A stretch of DNA of 64,000 bases from Euptelea pleiosperma (Eukaryota; Streptophyta; Magnoliopsida; Ranunculales; Eupteleaceae): assembly GCA_035048495.1 (NCBI GenBank), contig CM068546.1, positions 36,040,674-36,104,673 on the forward strand, written 5' to 3'. Both the position numbers and the translations under genes were made by a program. The notes under the pieces were generated by a model that was not told where the DNA came from, did no database searches, and saw nothing but the letters and a program-made list of their open reading frames with translations. The first letter of the stretch is position 1. Every line of letters starts with the position of its first letter. Shown here piece by piece: positions 10,357-21,800 of the stretch.

Positions 10357-11122
10357 TGTGTCTTGGTTGACTGTTTTATGTAGGCAATGTTGGGCTACAT
10401 TGCTTTTGGCTTGATATAATAAGAACTCAAAGTCCCGTTTGTGATTTTTCTTTTGATGGAGAAATGTGTGTTTGGTTGCAATGAGGGTAACCTTGTTACT
10501 GCTAATTAATGTAGAAACAGTAATGCTGCGATGTTGATGAGGAGCAGAGCTTATATATTCATTATATAATAAGTCTTCTTCTATTAATTTGCTAGTCAAA
10601 CATGGCCTGGTGCTTTCACATAAGCCTAGTGGCTGTTTGGTAATGACGCAGGAAAATGTTGAGTTTGCACGGTCTGCCGGTCTAAAGTCCGGTCACTAAA
10701 ACAAGGCTACGACAGACAGGATTTCCATGAGCAGGCGACCGGTCTTTGAGGTTAGTTGACCGGTCTACAAATCGTTTGATCAAGTCTCAAAGATTGGTCG
10801 ACTAGTCTACTATCGAGTCACTCAATCACAAGGTTGATTGACTGGTCTAGCTACTATCGGGTTGACCAGCGAACTCCTATGAGATATACCAATAAGCACG
10901 AATCATCAGGAAATATCTTATTTAAGGACCTTGAGTCCTACCCATATACCTCTTATGCATAGTCCCTAGCTATAATTGAGACCAAGCATTTTAGCTTCAA
11001 AGATATGACTTGACTCTGATTAGAAAATGCTCGAGTAAGATGCTTGATCATCAATTTGGCTTTAAGTATCATTTCTTGACCTTTGAAGCTTTGAAGCCTT
11101 CATCTTCATGTCTTGTCTCTTA
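10357..11122. other. Intergenic, no gene seen
   Basis: 3' flank of PR-10 copy 6, then (10670-10870) a stretch with recurring GACCGGTCT/GACTGGTCT words about every 35-45 bp, which looks like retroelement-derived DNA. No domain is recognisable. Confidence 0.5.
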
Positions 11123-11473
11123 CTAGTGGGTGGCCCATGCCCTCTCGGCACTCTCCACAAAGTATTTGTCAAAATCGGGTGTGAGTGGTTGAGATCCACC
11201 GTCGTCCATTTGATAAGATCTCAGGTCTTCTTTGTTGAAAACTATAAGAGGGCCAGGGTATAAGTGGGAGACAACTTCCCTGTTTTGTTATATAGACTAG
11301 TGGGTGGCCTGTGCCCTCGGCACCCTCGGTCAAAGCATTTGCCAAAATTGGCTAGTGTGAGAGGCTGAGATCCACTGTCATTTGGGGAATAAGATTGATC
11401 TCAGCCCTTCTTTGTTGAAACAGATAAGAGGAGGAATAAGTGGGGAGACAACTTCCCTGTTTTGTTATATAGA
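11123..11473 (-). mobile_element. Head-to-tail tandem pair of short non-autonomous Helitrons
   Basis: Copy 1 is 11123..11296 and copy 2 is 11297..11473, abutting with no base between them. On the minus strand each starts TCTATATAACAAAACAGGG and ends GCCACCCACTAG, with a GTGCC...GGCAC hairpin just before the end (perfect GTGCC-GAG-GGCAC in copy 2). The outer flanks are A and T, the Helitron target. Known Helitron signatures are 5'-TC, a 3' hairpin, CTRR-3' and A|T insertion. About 175 bp each, with no coding capacity. Confidence 0.85.
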
Positions 11474-12010
11474 TAGATGTAGAGTACAAGGATTAGATTA
11501 GACATATATAATGCAAATACGACATAACGTAGTATAAAATTAACAAAGTATAGACATATGACTTTAAATAGAATCTATATTTTGTCAAGAAAATTTTTTA
11601 TCTTACAGTTTTTAATCCAATGATCCTGCGCGTATAGGACCGTGCCACCTGAACTAGATTTAAGATGAGGCTTAACCTAAGTTAGTTTTTATACTTCTTT
11701 TTAAAATAAAGACAAGTATTACTTTTGCAGGTGCTTAGTTACTTTTAATATTAAAATAAAAATAAAAATTATTTTTTTGAGATATATTTATATAAAAATA
11801 AAACTATTTCTTTCATCATCTTCTTCATTCTTCTTCTTATAAACTCTTTCCTTGGTTCCTCTTGAAAACTTGTTCCCTACACTTTATCATGACGTCTTCT
11901 TGCTGGTGCCGGAATCATCAAAAATCAAGAACTTAGTATGTGTTTTCTCTTGCATGTTCTAACACAACTCACTTTCGAACCGTCTAAAAACCCTAGATAT
12001 ACTAATCTGA
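11474..12010. other. Intergenic, no gene seen
   Basis: AT-rich spacer between the Helitron pair and the foldback MITE. Contains CTTC-rich runs near 11815-11840; no coding signal. Confidence 0.5.
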
Positions 12011-12388
12011 TGTGAAAGCACCTGAGTAAAACTTTGCTGACCGCCCACAATATGAACCATGTGGCACACTTTTAGCGGACGTATGGATGTTTGGCCAATC
12101 CCTAGGTTGGGCTACAAACCAAAAATCGGCCTGATTTGTGATTTTAAACCTTTGAATCCTTGTACCCTGGTAATGTTCAATAATGCATAAATTCCTACGG
12201 TTAAAATCAACCCATGAAAATGACGCCAATCCAACACTTAGAAATCACTGATCAGGCTGATATTTTGGTTTGTAGGGGGATTGGCCAAACATCCATACAG
12301 TCAGCATCCTGCAAAAGTGTGCCACGTGACTCTACTGTGGGCAGTCATCATGGGTAGTCAGCAAAGCCTTACTCAGGGTGTTTTCACA
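12011..12388. mobile_element. Foldback MITE of the ATGGATGTTTGGCCAATC family (copy A)
   Basis: Inverted ends TGTGAAA-CACC-TGAGTAA-CTTTGCTGAC at both sides, followed inward by GTGGCACACTTTT, GTATGGATGTTTGGCCAATC and AAATC-GCCTGAT, all mirrored across the centre near 12200. About 378 bp, non-coding. Other copies are at 45042, 47957, 59998 and 62566. Confidence 0.8.
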
Positions 12389-12405
12389 ATTTGGGGGGTG
12401 TAAAT

Positions 12406-13168
12406 AAAATTTTGGGAATTTTTGACATACCCCCCCATGTTATCTTTAAAATTTGACATACTCCCCCACAATTTGAAAAAGCTGACATACCCCCCTATGA
12501 CTCGGTCCACTGTCATTTGACCAGTGTTGACCCGAGTTGACTACCAAAATTTTTATTAAAAGACGAAAGTGCCCTTGTCTTCAATTTTAGAACAAGGGTT
12601 CGGGTTTAGGCCAAAACCTAAATCCCAAATCAAACATGAAAAGAGGGAGATTAAAAATAAAAATTAAAACCAATGTTGGTAAACTTGAGATTTTTTTATT
12701 TTTTGATGAATTAAACAAATATTGAGAAGAAAAAATCCCCAAAAAACAAATAAAACTCATGAAGGAATATTTTAAAATTGAGAGAACCCATCTTTCTAAA
12801 ATCCACATCTCAAAAGCTTTAAATATAAATTGCTTTGTCTTTTTTACATTTATGTTAATGAAAATTTTAAACTAAAATTTTATGCTTTTTTATTTTTTAT
12901 TTTTTATTTTTTTATACCTTAGGTTTTAAATTATACCCGGAGTGGTGGCCGGCGATGGGCAGTCAACCCATTGGAATCTCTTGGCTGGCCGTCCACTACA
13001 GCCGTTTGATTTGGGGTTTCGGTTTTTGCCCAAACCTTGTTCTAAGGTTGAAGACAAGGTCATTTTTGCCATTTAATAAAAAAATTGATAGTCAACTCGG
13101 GTCAACACTGGTCAAATGACAGTGGACCTAGTCATAGGGGGGGTATGTCAAAAATTCCCTAAAATTTT
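12406..13168. mobile_element. Foldback element with long (>200 bp) inverted arms
   Basis: The left arm contains GGGAATTTTTGACATACCCC, CACTGTCATTTGACCAGTGT and TTGACCCGAGTTGACTA; the right arm carries the complement in reverse order, ending TATGTCAAAAATTCCCT. The arms run through a CCAAAACCTAAATCCCAAAT-like region to the centre. Long-arm foldbacks are typical of Mutator-derived or Foldback-type MITEs. A second copy is at 27003-28128 and a fragment is near 18600-18670. Confidence 0.8.
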
Positions 13169-14260
13169 TCTTAAAAGAATTATAAAAAGCAACTAAGGTT
13201 ATTCTAACCTTAACCTTAGTATAGGTGGCCCGGTCCTATAGGCGCAGGATCAAAAATCTTCTCTATTTGGAGTTACTTTCAGGGGACAGCGTAAAATTCA
13301 TTACCACAATACCACGTCATTCCAAGATCTAGAAGCTTAAAACAGACAGCGAAAAAGAGTTCCAGAAAAATTATTTAGCGTATCTGAGAATTATCCGTCG
13401 CGTTGAAAATATGCGATTTCACCTTTCAAAATTTGGAACGTATAATGTTGGTCTAGAACCGGAGTCCAAATTCCAAACTCCAAATGGAGGAAGGAATTGG
13501 ATTAGCTGGTGGTGAACTCACCAAATATAGTTGCTCTAAGCCATTGGATCAGGCACCATGAAGTCAATCACCTTTTAAAAAATGCCATGATTATCCTTGA
13601 TCCAAACGGTTTAGAGACGTGGTAGTACATACTACATACTGGATAAGAACATCTTATGGCATACATATGGTCTGGGAAAAGCCTGTAGATCATCAAACTA
13701 AAAGCAATCAAATCTAATTAACTTTTGGTCTAGGCGATGAGCAGCTTGGGAACCATCAGACGGTGGGTCGTTGTCTGGTTGATATGTTCAATGCATATGC
13801 GGTTTATAAACTATACTTTCAGTTCATACTATTGATCTTAGTTATCGAATTCAAAAATTCAAACCGAGAAAAACTGGGTGAACAAGTGTAGCAAATTAAG
13901 TGGTCAAATACGGATATTTCTCTTCTAAGTAGAGACAAATTTGAGGCCCTTTTGACTTAAAAAATCAAATATTGACCAAGTCATTGTACTAAAAATCCCA
14001 AAACTGTATTAATAGCTTAATCTTGAAACTCTGGTTCTCACAAAGTCACAACCCCACCAGTTAAAAATATAAGAAAATCCCAACTTTCAACCTTAAGTGT
14101 TGAAAAAACACAACCGTCCAAGAGAAAATGGAGCACTCACTGATGATCAAGTCCAAGATAGATGGCGGTCTAATTTGTAGAATGGATAAGGATCAGAGCT
14201 ACATGAGAAGCTAGAAAACCTTAGTACACCATCTGGAACTAACACTATTCACTCCAATTT
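13169..14260. other. Intergenic upstream of PR-10 copy 7, no gene seen
   Basis: AT-rich sequence with no recognisable coding or repeat family apart from generic A/T runs. Confidence 0.5.
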
Positions 14261-14263
14261 CTC

Positions 14264-14270
14264 TATAAAT
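14264..14270 (+). promoter_or_regulatory. TATA box of PR-10 copy 7
   Basis: CTCTATAAAT, about 115 bp before the ATG. Confidence 0.6.
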
Positions 14271-14383
14271 TGACACTATATTCACCGTCTTCCTCACTCA
14301 CAAGTCACAACCAAACCAAGCCATTAATTCCATCTCTTCTTCTAGTGCGCGCTCTTCCCCGTTCTCTAGTTAAGAAAACAAAT

Positions 14384-15043
14384 ATGGGTCTCACTGGTTT
14401 CACCCAGGAGTTCACTTCTCCAGTCTCTCCGGCTAAAATGTTCAAGGCCGGGATCCTCGACGCGCACATCCTAGCCCCTAAACTCATGCCTCAGGCCATA
14501 TCAAGCGCCTCGATTCTTGAAGGTGATGGAGGAGTTGGAAGTATCAAACAATTCAGCTTCACCGAAGGTTCACTAATTAACCTTCATTGTTTAGCTATAA
14601 TTCCTTATTTTAGGCAGTATTCGTAAACAAAAAGTGTAGACCATGCACAAATTGCATTAAATATTTTTCAAAACTTAGCTTGAAAGTTGGGATTTTCTTA
14701 TAAAAGACATAATCGTGTGTTCATTTATTTTTTCAATGTTGCAGTAGTTCCCTTCTCCCACGTGAAGGAGCGCGTGGATGTGATAGACAAAGAGAAGTTC
14801 GAGTACAAATACACCGTGATTGATGGTGTAGACTTGGGTAAGAGACTCGAATCGGCTACCTATCACGTTAAGTTCGAGCCTGCTGGCAATGGGGGATGTG
14901 TCTGCAAGGTGACCTCTGAGTGCAAAACTATTAGTGGGGTTAACTACACCGATGAGGAAATCAACGTATCAAAGGATGGAGTGATGGGCATGTTCAAGGC
15001 TGTGGAAGCCTACCTCCTCGCAAACCCTGATGCCTATGCTTAG
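14384..15043 (+). CDS. PR-10 / Bet v 1 family protein (copy 7), complete, divergent member
   Basis: Exon 1 14384..14567, intron 14568..14744 (GTTCAC...GCAG), exon 2 14745..15043; 483 nt encode 160 aa. I chose the ATG opening MGLTGFTQEF because it aligns with the other copies. An upstream in-frame ATG at 14270 would add a 38-residue leader unknown in the family. The loop is GDGGVGSIK, the junction reads TEVVPFSHVKERVD, and the end is EAYLLANPDAYA. It is the most diverged copy: AGILDAHILAPKL replaces ALILD-NLIPKL, KERVD replaces KHRID and the CKVTSECKT region is changed. That places its origin before the burst that made copies 1-6. Same exon phase and fold; ligand unknown. Confidence 0.94.
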
Positions 15044-15313
15044 TCTGGCTTTACTCAGTATATAGCTCAAGTATTGCCTCCTATGTAATAAGGGCGAGGG
15101 GGGGTTTTTTTGTGCGTGTGCTTCTTCCCCTTCTTCTGGACCCTGCCGATGCGCAGGAAAAAAAGCCTACTTCCTCGCAATCCCTGATGCCTATGCTTAG
15201 ACTGGCTTTACTCAGTGGCTCAAATATTGCCTCCTATATAATAAGGGCGAGTGTGGTCGCGTGTGTGTGCTTCTTCCCCTTCTTCTGGACCCTGCTCATG
15301 CGTGGGAAAAAAA
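15006..15313 (+). repeat. Tandem duplication of the copy 7 C-terminal coding tail and 3'-UTR
   Basis: Unit of 157 bp: copy 1 15006..15162 spans the last 12 codons, stop and 3'-UTR; copy 2 15163..15313 repeats them, including codons for AYFLAIPDAYA and a TAG, then the ATAAGGGCGAG and CTTCTTCTGGACCCTGC strings. The second tail is untranslated because it lies after the real stop. Confidence 0.93.
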
Positions 15314-15531
15314 ATTACTGCTAAATATATGTGCTTTCGCGGTTTTCTTGTGAAATGTTTGAGTGGAAGTTTATAACCCCAAAAGATGTACGTAAAGTAA
15401 ATGGATGTCCAATAAAGGATAATAACTTGATTAGGTGGTGTTTTGTATCCTTTAACCGTTCTCTAAGTGATGCTTTTTACTGGTCTCAATGCTCAAACAT
15501 CTACTTTTTTTACAATTGGGATGATCTATAC

Positions 15532-15908
15532 CAAGGTTTAAAGGGGACCGTTATAACAGTATAACGGACTGGGGGTGTTACCATTTTTTCCGTTATAACG
15601 AAAAAACGCTCAGGGGTAAAGACGGAAAAAAATGGGAAAGTAATGGAAAAAATGGCACTTAAATTCAAATTTTGAATTTTAAAATTAGAATTTCAAAATT
15701 TCAAAAATGAAAAATAATGGTATATAATGGAAAATAACGGAAAAAATGAAAATAACGGCCGTTTTTTTTCACAAAATTTTCCAGAAAATAACGGTCATTA
15801 TTTTCATTATAACGGAAAATAATGGCTGTTATTTTCTGGGCTTTTTAACGGTCCATAACGTAACGGGGTAGGTCCGAATCCGTTATAAAGGCCATTTTTT
15901 AAACCTTG
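15532..15908. mobile_element. hAT-like MITE with 8-bp target duplication
   Basis: The element starts CAAGGTTTAAA and ends TTTAAACCTTG (terminal inverted repeats). It is flanked by the direct repeat ATCTATAC at 15524..15531 and 15909..15916. The interior holds repeated TAACGG/CCGTTA palindromes. An 8-bp duplication is the hAT hallmark. Non-coding, 377 bp. This is the best preserved of four family members in the window. Confidence 0.88.
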
Positions 15909-15916
15909 ATCTATAC

Positions 15917-17939
15917 TAAAAAACACACTTGGTTTGTTATTTGTTAAGCGGGTTTGCAATCACATTTTTGTTAAAATTAAGAGAGACATCGTTACAGAAT
16001 ATTTGCAATAAGAGAATTTTTTTTATTTTCAACGACGGGCCCAGACTCTCATTAACGAAAAAAATATATATTAAATCTTTCCGCCGGACTTTTGCCTTGG
16101 AACCGTAATTTGCAACGTACTATGTCCGTTGAAGAAACATGTAAATCAAAAAAGTATCTTTATGGCTCTCTACGTCTCTCTGATGAAATTTAACCATTTG
16201 GATACGTTATAAAAAACGAATTCAACCGTTAATTTCAAAATAAATATTGGCCAAGATCTAAATTCTTTTTGGTGACAAAGTATGTACAGACATAATTATC
16301 CACACATGATTGGTTAGCTACCTAAATATCTTAACATGCAACACACCTCTATGATGCTGCCAAGATATCGAGATCTGCTCAAAACTTGAGGTCCAATAAG
16401 AGAATCTCGAGAAGCGAGGCATTTGTTGGTATAGCAAAATTTTAGTGTTGATAACCTTATCAAGATTAAGGTCATGAGCAGATTGGACCCAATTAGGGCA
16501 TAATATGTGGCCCTTGCGTTGGCTACACCATAAAAGTCATCACATCCCCGTTGGTGGTGATGTGGCACTTGTGGCAGCCTTTGTCATGGCTGATGATATT
16601 ACCTCACGGTGGCACCCCTACCACAAGGTAATGCCCCACCCAATCCATGGTGGAGGTTTAGTAACTTGGGTCAAACCATGCATAGTCCACTTTATAAAAG
16701 GAAATCAATACTAGTTCGACGTGTGTTAGCCTGGTATTAGACTGACGACATAAGCAATCCGAAAATCAGAACCCCCCTCATATTTTGGGAGGATTAATCG
16801 ATATCGCGCGTATTGAAATTTCTATGATCTTAAGATTAATAGAGCAGAAAGACTAGAATCATGATTTTATTCTGTTAGTTTTTATTTGCTTATCTTTGGA
16901 TCTTAGGATTGTTATTTCCTTATTTTTGAGATTGTTATCTTTGGGATGAGCAAGAGGTTTGAATTTGAATTTCTAATTCATATATATTATCTATTCACTT
17001 ATTAATGGAATGAGGCTTTACTGAGTTACTAATGTTATTTTTATATTGTCAAAAATATCTTTATTTTTGCTTCTTTTCTTTTCTTTAATTTATTCACTTA
17101 GCATGAGTTCTTTAGTCTTTTGGTGTCAAAGCACACCTCACCTCTATCAAAAAATAAAATAAAAACCTCGTCTTTCAAAAATGCATGCATGCCCTTGCTT
17201 TGTTTTATTTTATTTTATTTTTTAAATTATTCACTTAACAGGAGTGTTTTGGTCTTTTAGTGTCAAAAGGCATACGTCACCTGCAGCTCATTAAATATTT
17301 TTCTTCCCCTAAAAAAATTAAAAATTTTTATTTCTAAAATGGCTGTGGATTCCTTAAATTCTCTACTATTACTTCTTTCATTTTTATTTTTTATTTTACT
17401 TTTTAAGGGTTGTTTTGTCATTACCCATCATTAATGGTGTCAAAACTCAATGTTTGAAAATAATAATAATTAAATATCTGACGTGCATGCAAGAGTAATG
17501 ATTACATGATTTGAGGTCCATGGACTTGCATAGTGGTGTCGTTTTTTCATTGGCCAAATAATGTTCAAAATCCCCAGTTAAAAAGAAACCATGAAAAAGA
17601 CTAATCCAATGGATAGAAAATTACTAATTAGGATGAATTTTCGCATGTAGGTCCATCTAGATGGGCCAAACATCTATACGGTCAATGGTCTCTAAGAGTG
17701 TGCCACGTGTAAGCTACACGTGCATTGCATGTGGCGCCCCCTAGTAAATGTAGAGGATGGAGGCATGCCAAGTTTATGAATTAAATTGAAGGTTCTCAGT
17801 CTTGAATAAGAAATTTCTCTCAAATTCTTCTTTTGTTTTTATTTATTTGAGTTCATCTTGGATGAACTACAAAGTTCGTATCAGTTGTTTGATTTAGGGT
17901 TAGGTTTTGGACCCAAGCCAATATGTTTTTGTGATCTGA
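15917..17939. other. Intergenic, no gene seen
   Basis: AT-rich DNA. At 17640-17720 is half of the ATGGATGTTTGGCC MITE family (GGGCCAAACATCTATACGGTC, GTGTGCCACGTG). At about 17040-17450 is a locally repeated TTATTTT-rich segment with twice-occurring TTCACTTA-CA-GAG-T-TTTGGTCTTT strings. No domain found in open frames. Confidence 0.5.
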
Positions 17940-18342
17940 GAGCATCTCCAACCCTTCTAAACACTTAAAAGTAGGGTAAAAAAGACTCACCTTACTTAAA
18001 ACTTTGAAAGCTCTCCAATGGTCCACCCTAAACTCTACCCTTCTCCAAATATAAAATCAATAGAAAAGATAAAAAATGACAAATTATAAGAGGGGGACAT
18101 ATGTGTCATTAAGTGAAAATAAAGAGAGGACATTAAATGAAATTAATAGAAAAGAGGGGAGAGAATGGGAAATAACTTTTTAGAATCTCGCCTTAAAACC
18201 TACCCTGATTTGAGGTTACCCTAAATGATTTGAGGTTACCCTAAAATAGGGTGAACTTTAAGGTAGGGTCGGAGATGATTTTTTATGTTTTTCACCCTAT
18301 CTTAAGGAAGGGAAGACAGTTTAGGGTAGGGTTGAGATGCTC
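17940..18342. mobile_element. Foldback MITE with GAGCATCTC ends
   Basis: Left end GAGCATCTCCAACCCTTCTAAA, right end the complement of GAGCATCTCAACCCTACCCTAAA. About 403 bp, non-coding; plant MITEs with GAGCATCTC termini are widespread. Confidence 0.8.
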
Positions 18343-18357
18343 TAGGGCTGATGAAAG

Positions 18358-18546
18358 GGGAGAAATTTTTTGAAGTGACGGGATTTTTGAAGTGGCAATC
18401 ATGCGCCAATGATCTCGCACCACATATACCCATGTTACTTTCTAAAACCAAATCCTAAAACCTAAGTATATATATATATATGTGGCGTGCGATCATTGGG
18501 CTCATGATCGCCGCTTCAAAAATTCCCCCACTTCAATTTTTTTCTC
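18358..18546. mobile_element. Foldback MITE of the TTTTTGAAGCGGC family (copy 1)
   Basis: Inverted arms GGGATTTTTGAAGTGGC / GCCGCTTCAAAAATTCC plus CATGCGCCAATGATC / GATCATTGGGCTCATG, with a TA run in the middle. A second copy is at 47586-47757. Confidence 0.8.
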
Positions 18547-18823
18547 AAAAGGTTTTATTTTGATCTTTTCAAAGAATGAAATCAATTTAGGTCAACGACA
18601 GTCATAGCCGGTGGACTAGGTAATGGGTCAAATTTCAGGATAACAAGGGGGTATATCAAAAGTCCCCAAATTCTGACTAGACCCCGGAGACGAGTCTCAT
18701 TTCTCATTTCTCACTTCTCAGGTGTTAAAACCTTAAAACCCTTCTTCTCACCCTCCTTACTTTCCCAGTTCGTTTTTATTTTTTTGTTTTTGTTTTAGAA
18801 GTTAGAACCCAAAAGAAGAGAAT

Positions 18824-21800
18824 ATGAATTCACTCAGTGCCAAATTTGTAAAGCATCTTAGGATCTTGAGTCCCTCTAAAACTATCTCTTCACTTGGTAA
18901 CTCTCTCTCTCTCTCTCTCTCTCTACACGCACAGACATACAGACTTCTTATTTTGCTTGGCTTTAGTTTGCTTTCTGCGATTTCTGCTATTACAGAGATA
19001 GTTTCTTGGGTTCAAGCTACCGAAATTACATCTCTCTTAGATCCTTTGACACACACAATCAAATTACGCTCAGTATTACATTTTTGAGGAAGATTGATAA
19101 TCAAAATAATGGTTGTTATTTCGTCTTGTTTTTATTTAATACCTGTAGTAGGCCTGCAAAGAAGTTCGAAAATGTGGCACTCAACCGTGTCCTTTGATGA
19201 TGATGGTAACGATGGAGGTAACAATGCAGACTTAGATGACGATGACTTCATTACTAACAAAAGAAATTTAGAACCACAAGGTGTGGATCCCAGAAGAGGT
19301 TGGGGTTTCAGAGGTGTACATAAGGTATTCGATGTTATTTCTGAAACAAAGGAAATTATACTTAAAAGAGTTACCGTAATTTTAATTTTAAGTAATGTTG
19401 TTAATTCTTTATATAGGCAATTATTTGTGGCAAAATCGGGCAAGCCCCAGTCCAGAAAATATTGAGGAATGGACGGACCGTGACGATATTTACGGTTGGG
19501 ACTGGGGGAATGTATGACCAGAGAATTATAGGAGCAGAGCACTTGCCTAAACCGGCTCAGTGGCACCGAATTGCAGTGCATAACGAGCATCTTGGGGCTT
19601 ATGCTGTTCAACAACTGGTTAAAGGGTATTCATCGATTTTGACACGATAACTGAATTCTTTATCTTCCTTCCTATTGTGCTAGAAATTCAATTAATATGT
19701 GAAATCATGTTCTGTTTCCTGCTATTGTTTGGTTATTCAGCTCTCCAGTTTATGTTGAGGGGGACATCGAAACCAGAGTCTACAATGACAGTATTAATGG
19801 TCAAGTGAAAAATGTGCCTGAGATTTGTGTGCGTCGTGACGGTATGTTAACTGTTATTGCTCCATGTATTTTTAGGAATTATCTTTTACATAGTGTTGGT
19901 TCCATGATTTGTCATTTAATCATGTGGAATGTTTCACAGATTTATATGTTATTCAAAGAAATTCTGAAAAGTTGGTGTTTGATTTATTTTGATATCTGAA
20001 GTCGTTGGATCTTTTCATCTTCTTGTGCTCTGTGAAAATTTTGGTATCTTCCAACATGCTTATGAATCCTAAACTACTGAATTTCCATTTTTCTATAATT
20101 ATAAATTTTATTGACGAAGAAAAGAAAAATGACATAAACACAAAGAGGACAAGGTGGTTGAGAAAACCACCAAAGACAAAGGAAGAACAAGGAAACACAA
20201 ATGGGATCCCAAAAAACTAATCGCCCTACACAGCATCGAATCCCATCTAAAAACTAGATATTCAAAGAAAATGCCATTCCATTCCTTGAAAGTATTAAAC
20301 CACTAGAAACAATATTGATAGATAATAAGATCCGCTGAACTTCCTCCTCACTACCCGTAAAAGCCCTTAGGTTCCTCTCCCTCCATAATCCCTACAGCGC
20401 CACAAAGTGTAAAATGCTCCACCACATGAAGAAAAAGCCAAGATATACCAAGAGCTAAGAAGCTCTATTAAAGATCTCAGCATGACCCAAGCAACCCCAA
20501 AATCCAAGAGAAATGAGCATCACACCTCCCGGCTACATGGCAATGTAAAAGAAGACGGTTTTCCAACTCTCCACTATCTTTGCACATATAATAGAAGTCA
20601 ACCACATTTCTTCGACACTTATCAAAATCTTCTCTAAAGCTACGCACCACATAAAGAAAGCAACTCTAGAAGGAATTTTGGACCCCTAAACACTAGCTGC
20701 CAAAAATGGAGAATGGACAAGAAGATCTAACACCAAGTAGAATGAATGAACCGGGAACGTATCATTACCATTAAGAGCTCAAACACAAATATCCTTCATT
20801 AAAGTGTCTTATCTAAATAGAGTACACACAAGCTAGTAATCTCTCATCTAATTCCACCTTCCAATCATTGAGGTTACGTCTAAAACCAAAGTCCCAGGAG
20901 AGATGATCACCAATCTCACACATAAAATCTTGAACTATACCTTCTTTCTTATTGGATATGCTGAACAACATGGGAATTCTTCTTTCAATAGAGAATCCTC
21001 ACATGAACAGTCATACCGAAATCTCACTCTATCCCCTTTCTCCACTTGGAATTTTTTTTATAAGTATAGAATTCATTAAAGGTCAAAAGACGAAACGATA
21101 CAAGCTTAACAGCTGAAGATGTCGAGATGACCTACAAGAGATTGAAGCCAAAACGGAAGGCAGAAAGGAAAATAAAAAGGAAGAAAGAAGAACGAAAAGC
21201 CCCAATTACGCATCCCTAGAGCATAAGAGATCTCAACGAAAGACAAGTCTTCAAAAAAAGCCCTCGACATTCCCCATGAGCCTTAGACCACAAGAACATC
21301 ATCCCCTTTATATTCAGAATGATTGAAGCCAAATCTTCACTCTTTCCTTCAAAAGTTCTGTAATTCCTCTCTCCAAATACCCCAAGCTATCTTGAAAGGG
21401 AGCATCTGCCATAGGACCCATCCTCTAGAAGAGAAGGTAAGAGAATGCCAGCTAAGGATAAGAAGCAAGAAAGAACCCAACATCACTCACTTTATCCCGA
21501 ACTCTGATAAGAGGAAAGACCAAACCTCCCACGCCACGTCACAATGTAACAATAGGTGATTGACAAATTCACCACAATTTTTGCACATCGAACAATAGTC
21601 AATAATGATGAACCCTCTAAATCTCAAGTCTTTCTCCACTTGGAATCCAAATGCTTTACGAAGTTCATAGACACATTTGAGACCCCCCTCCACACATTAC
21701 AACCATAAGTGAATTTGAGCACACCATTCTCCCACTCCTATATTTTGCATCAATAACCTTACTCCATCTGTTTTGGCAACCAAACCTCCACATCTATTTC

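Noticed and set aside
10024..10599. 191-codon minus-strand open frame
   Set aside because: Antisense of PR-10 copy 6 exon 2 and its 3' flank; composition-driven shadow.
14270..14383. Upstream in-frame ATG that would extend PR-10 copy 7 by 38 residues
   Set aside because: It overlaps the TATA box and leader; PR-10 proteins begin MG-xTFTQE and have no leader.
19132..19614. 160-codon minus-strand open frame
   Set aside because: Antisense to mtSSB exons 2-3 and reads through their intron; no domain.
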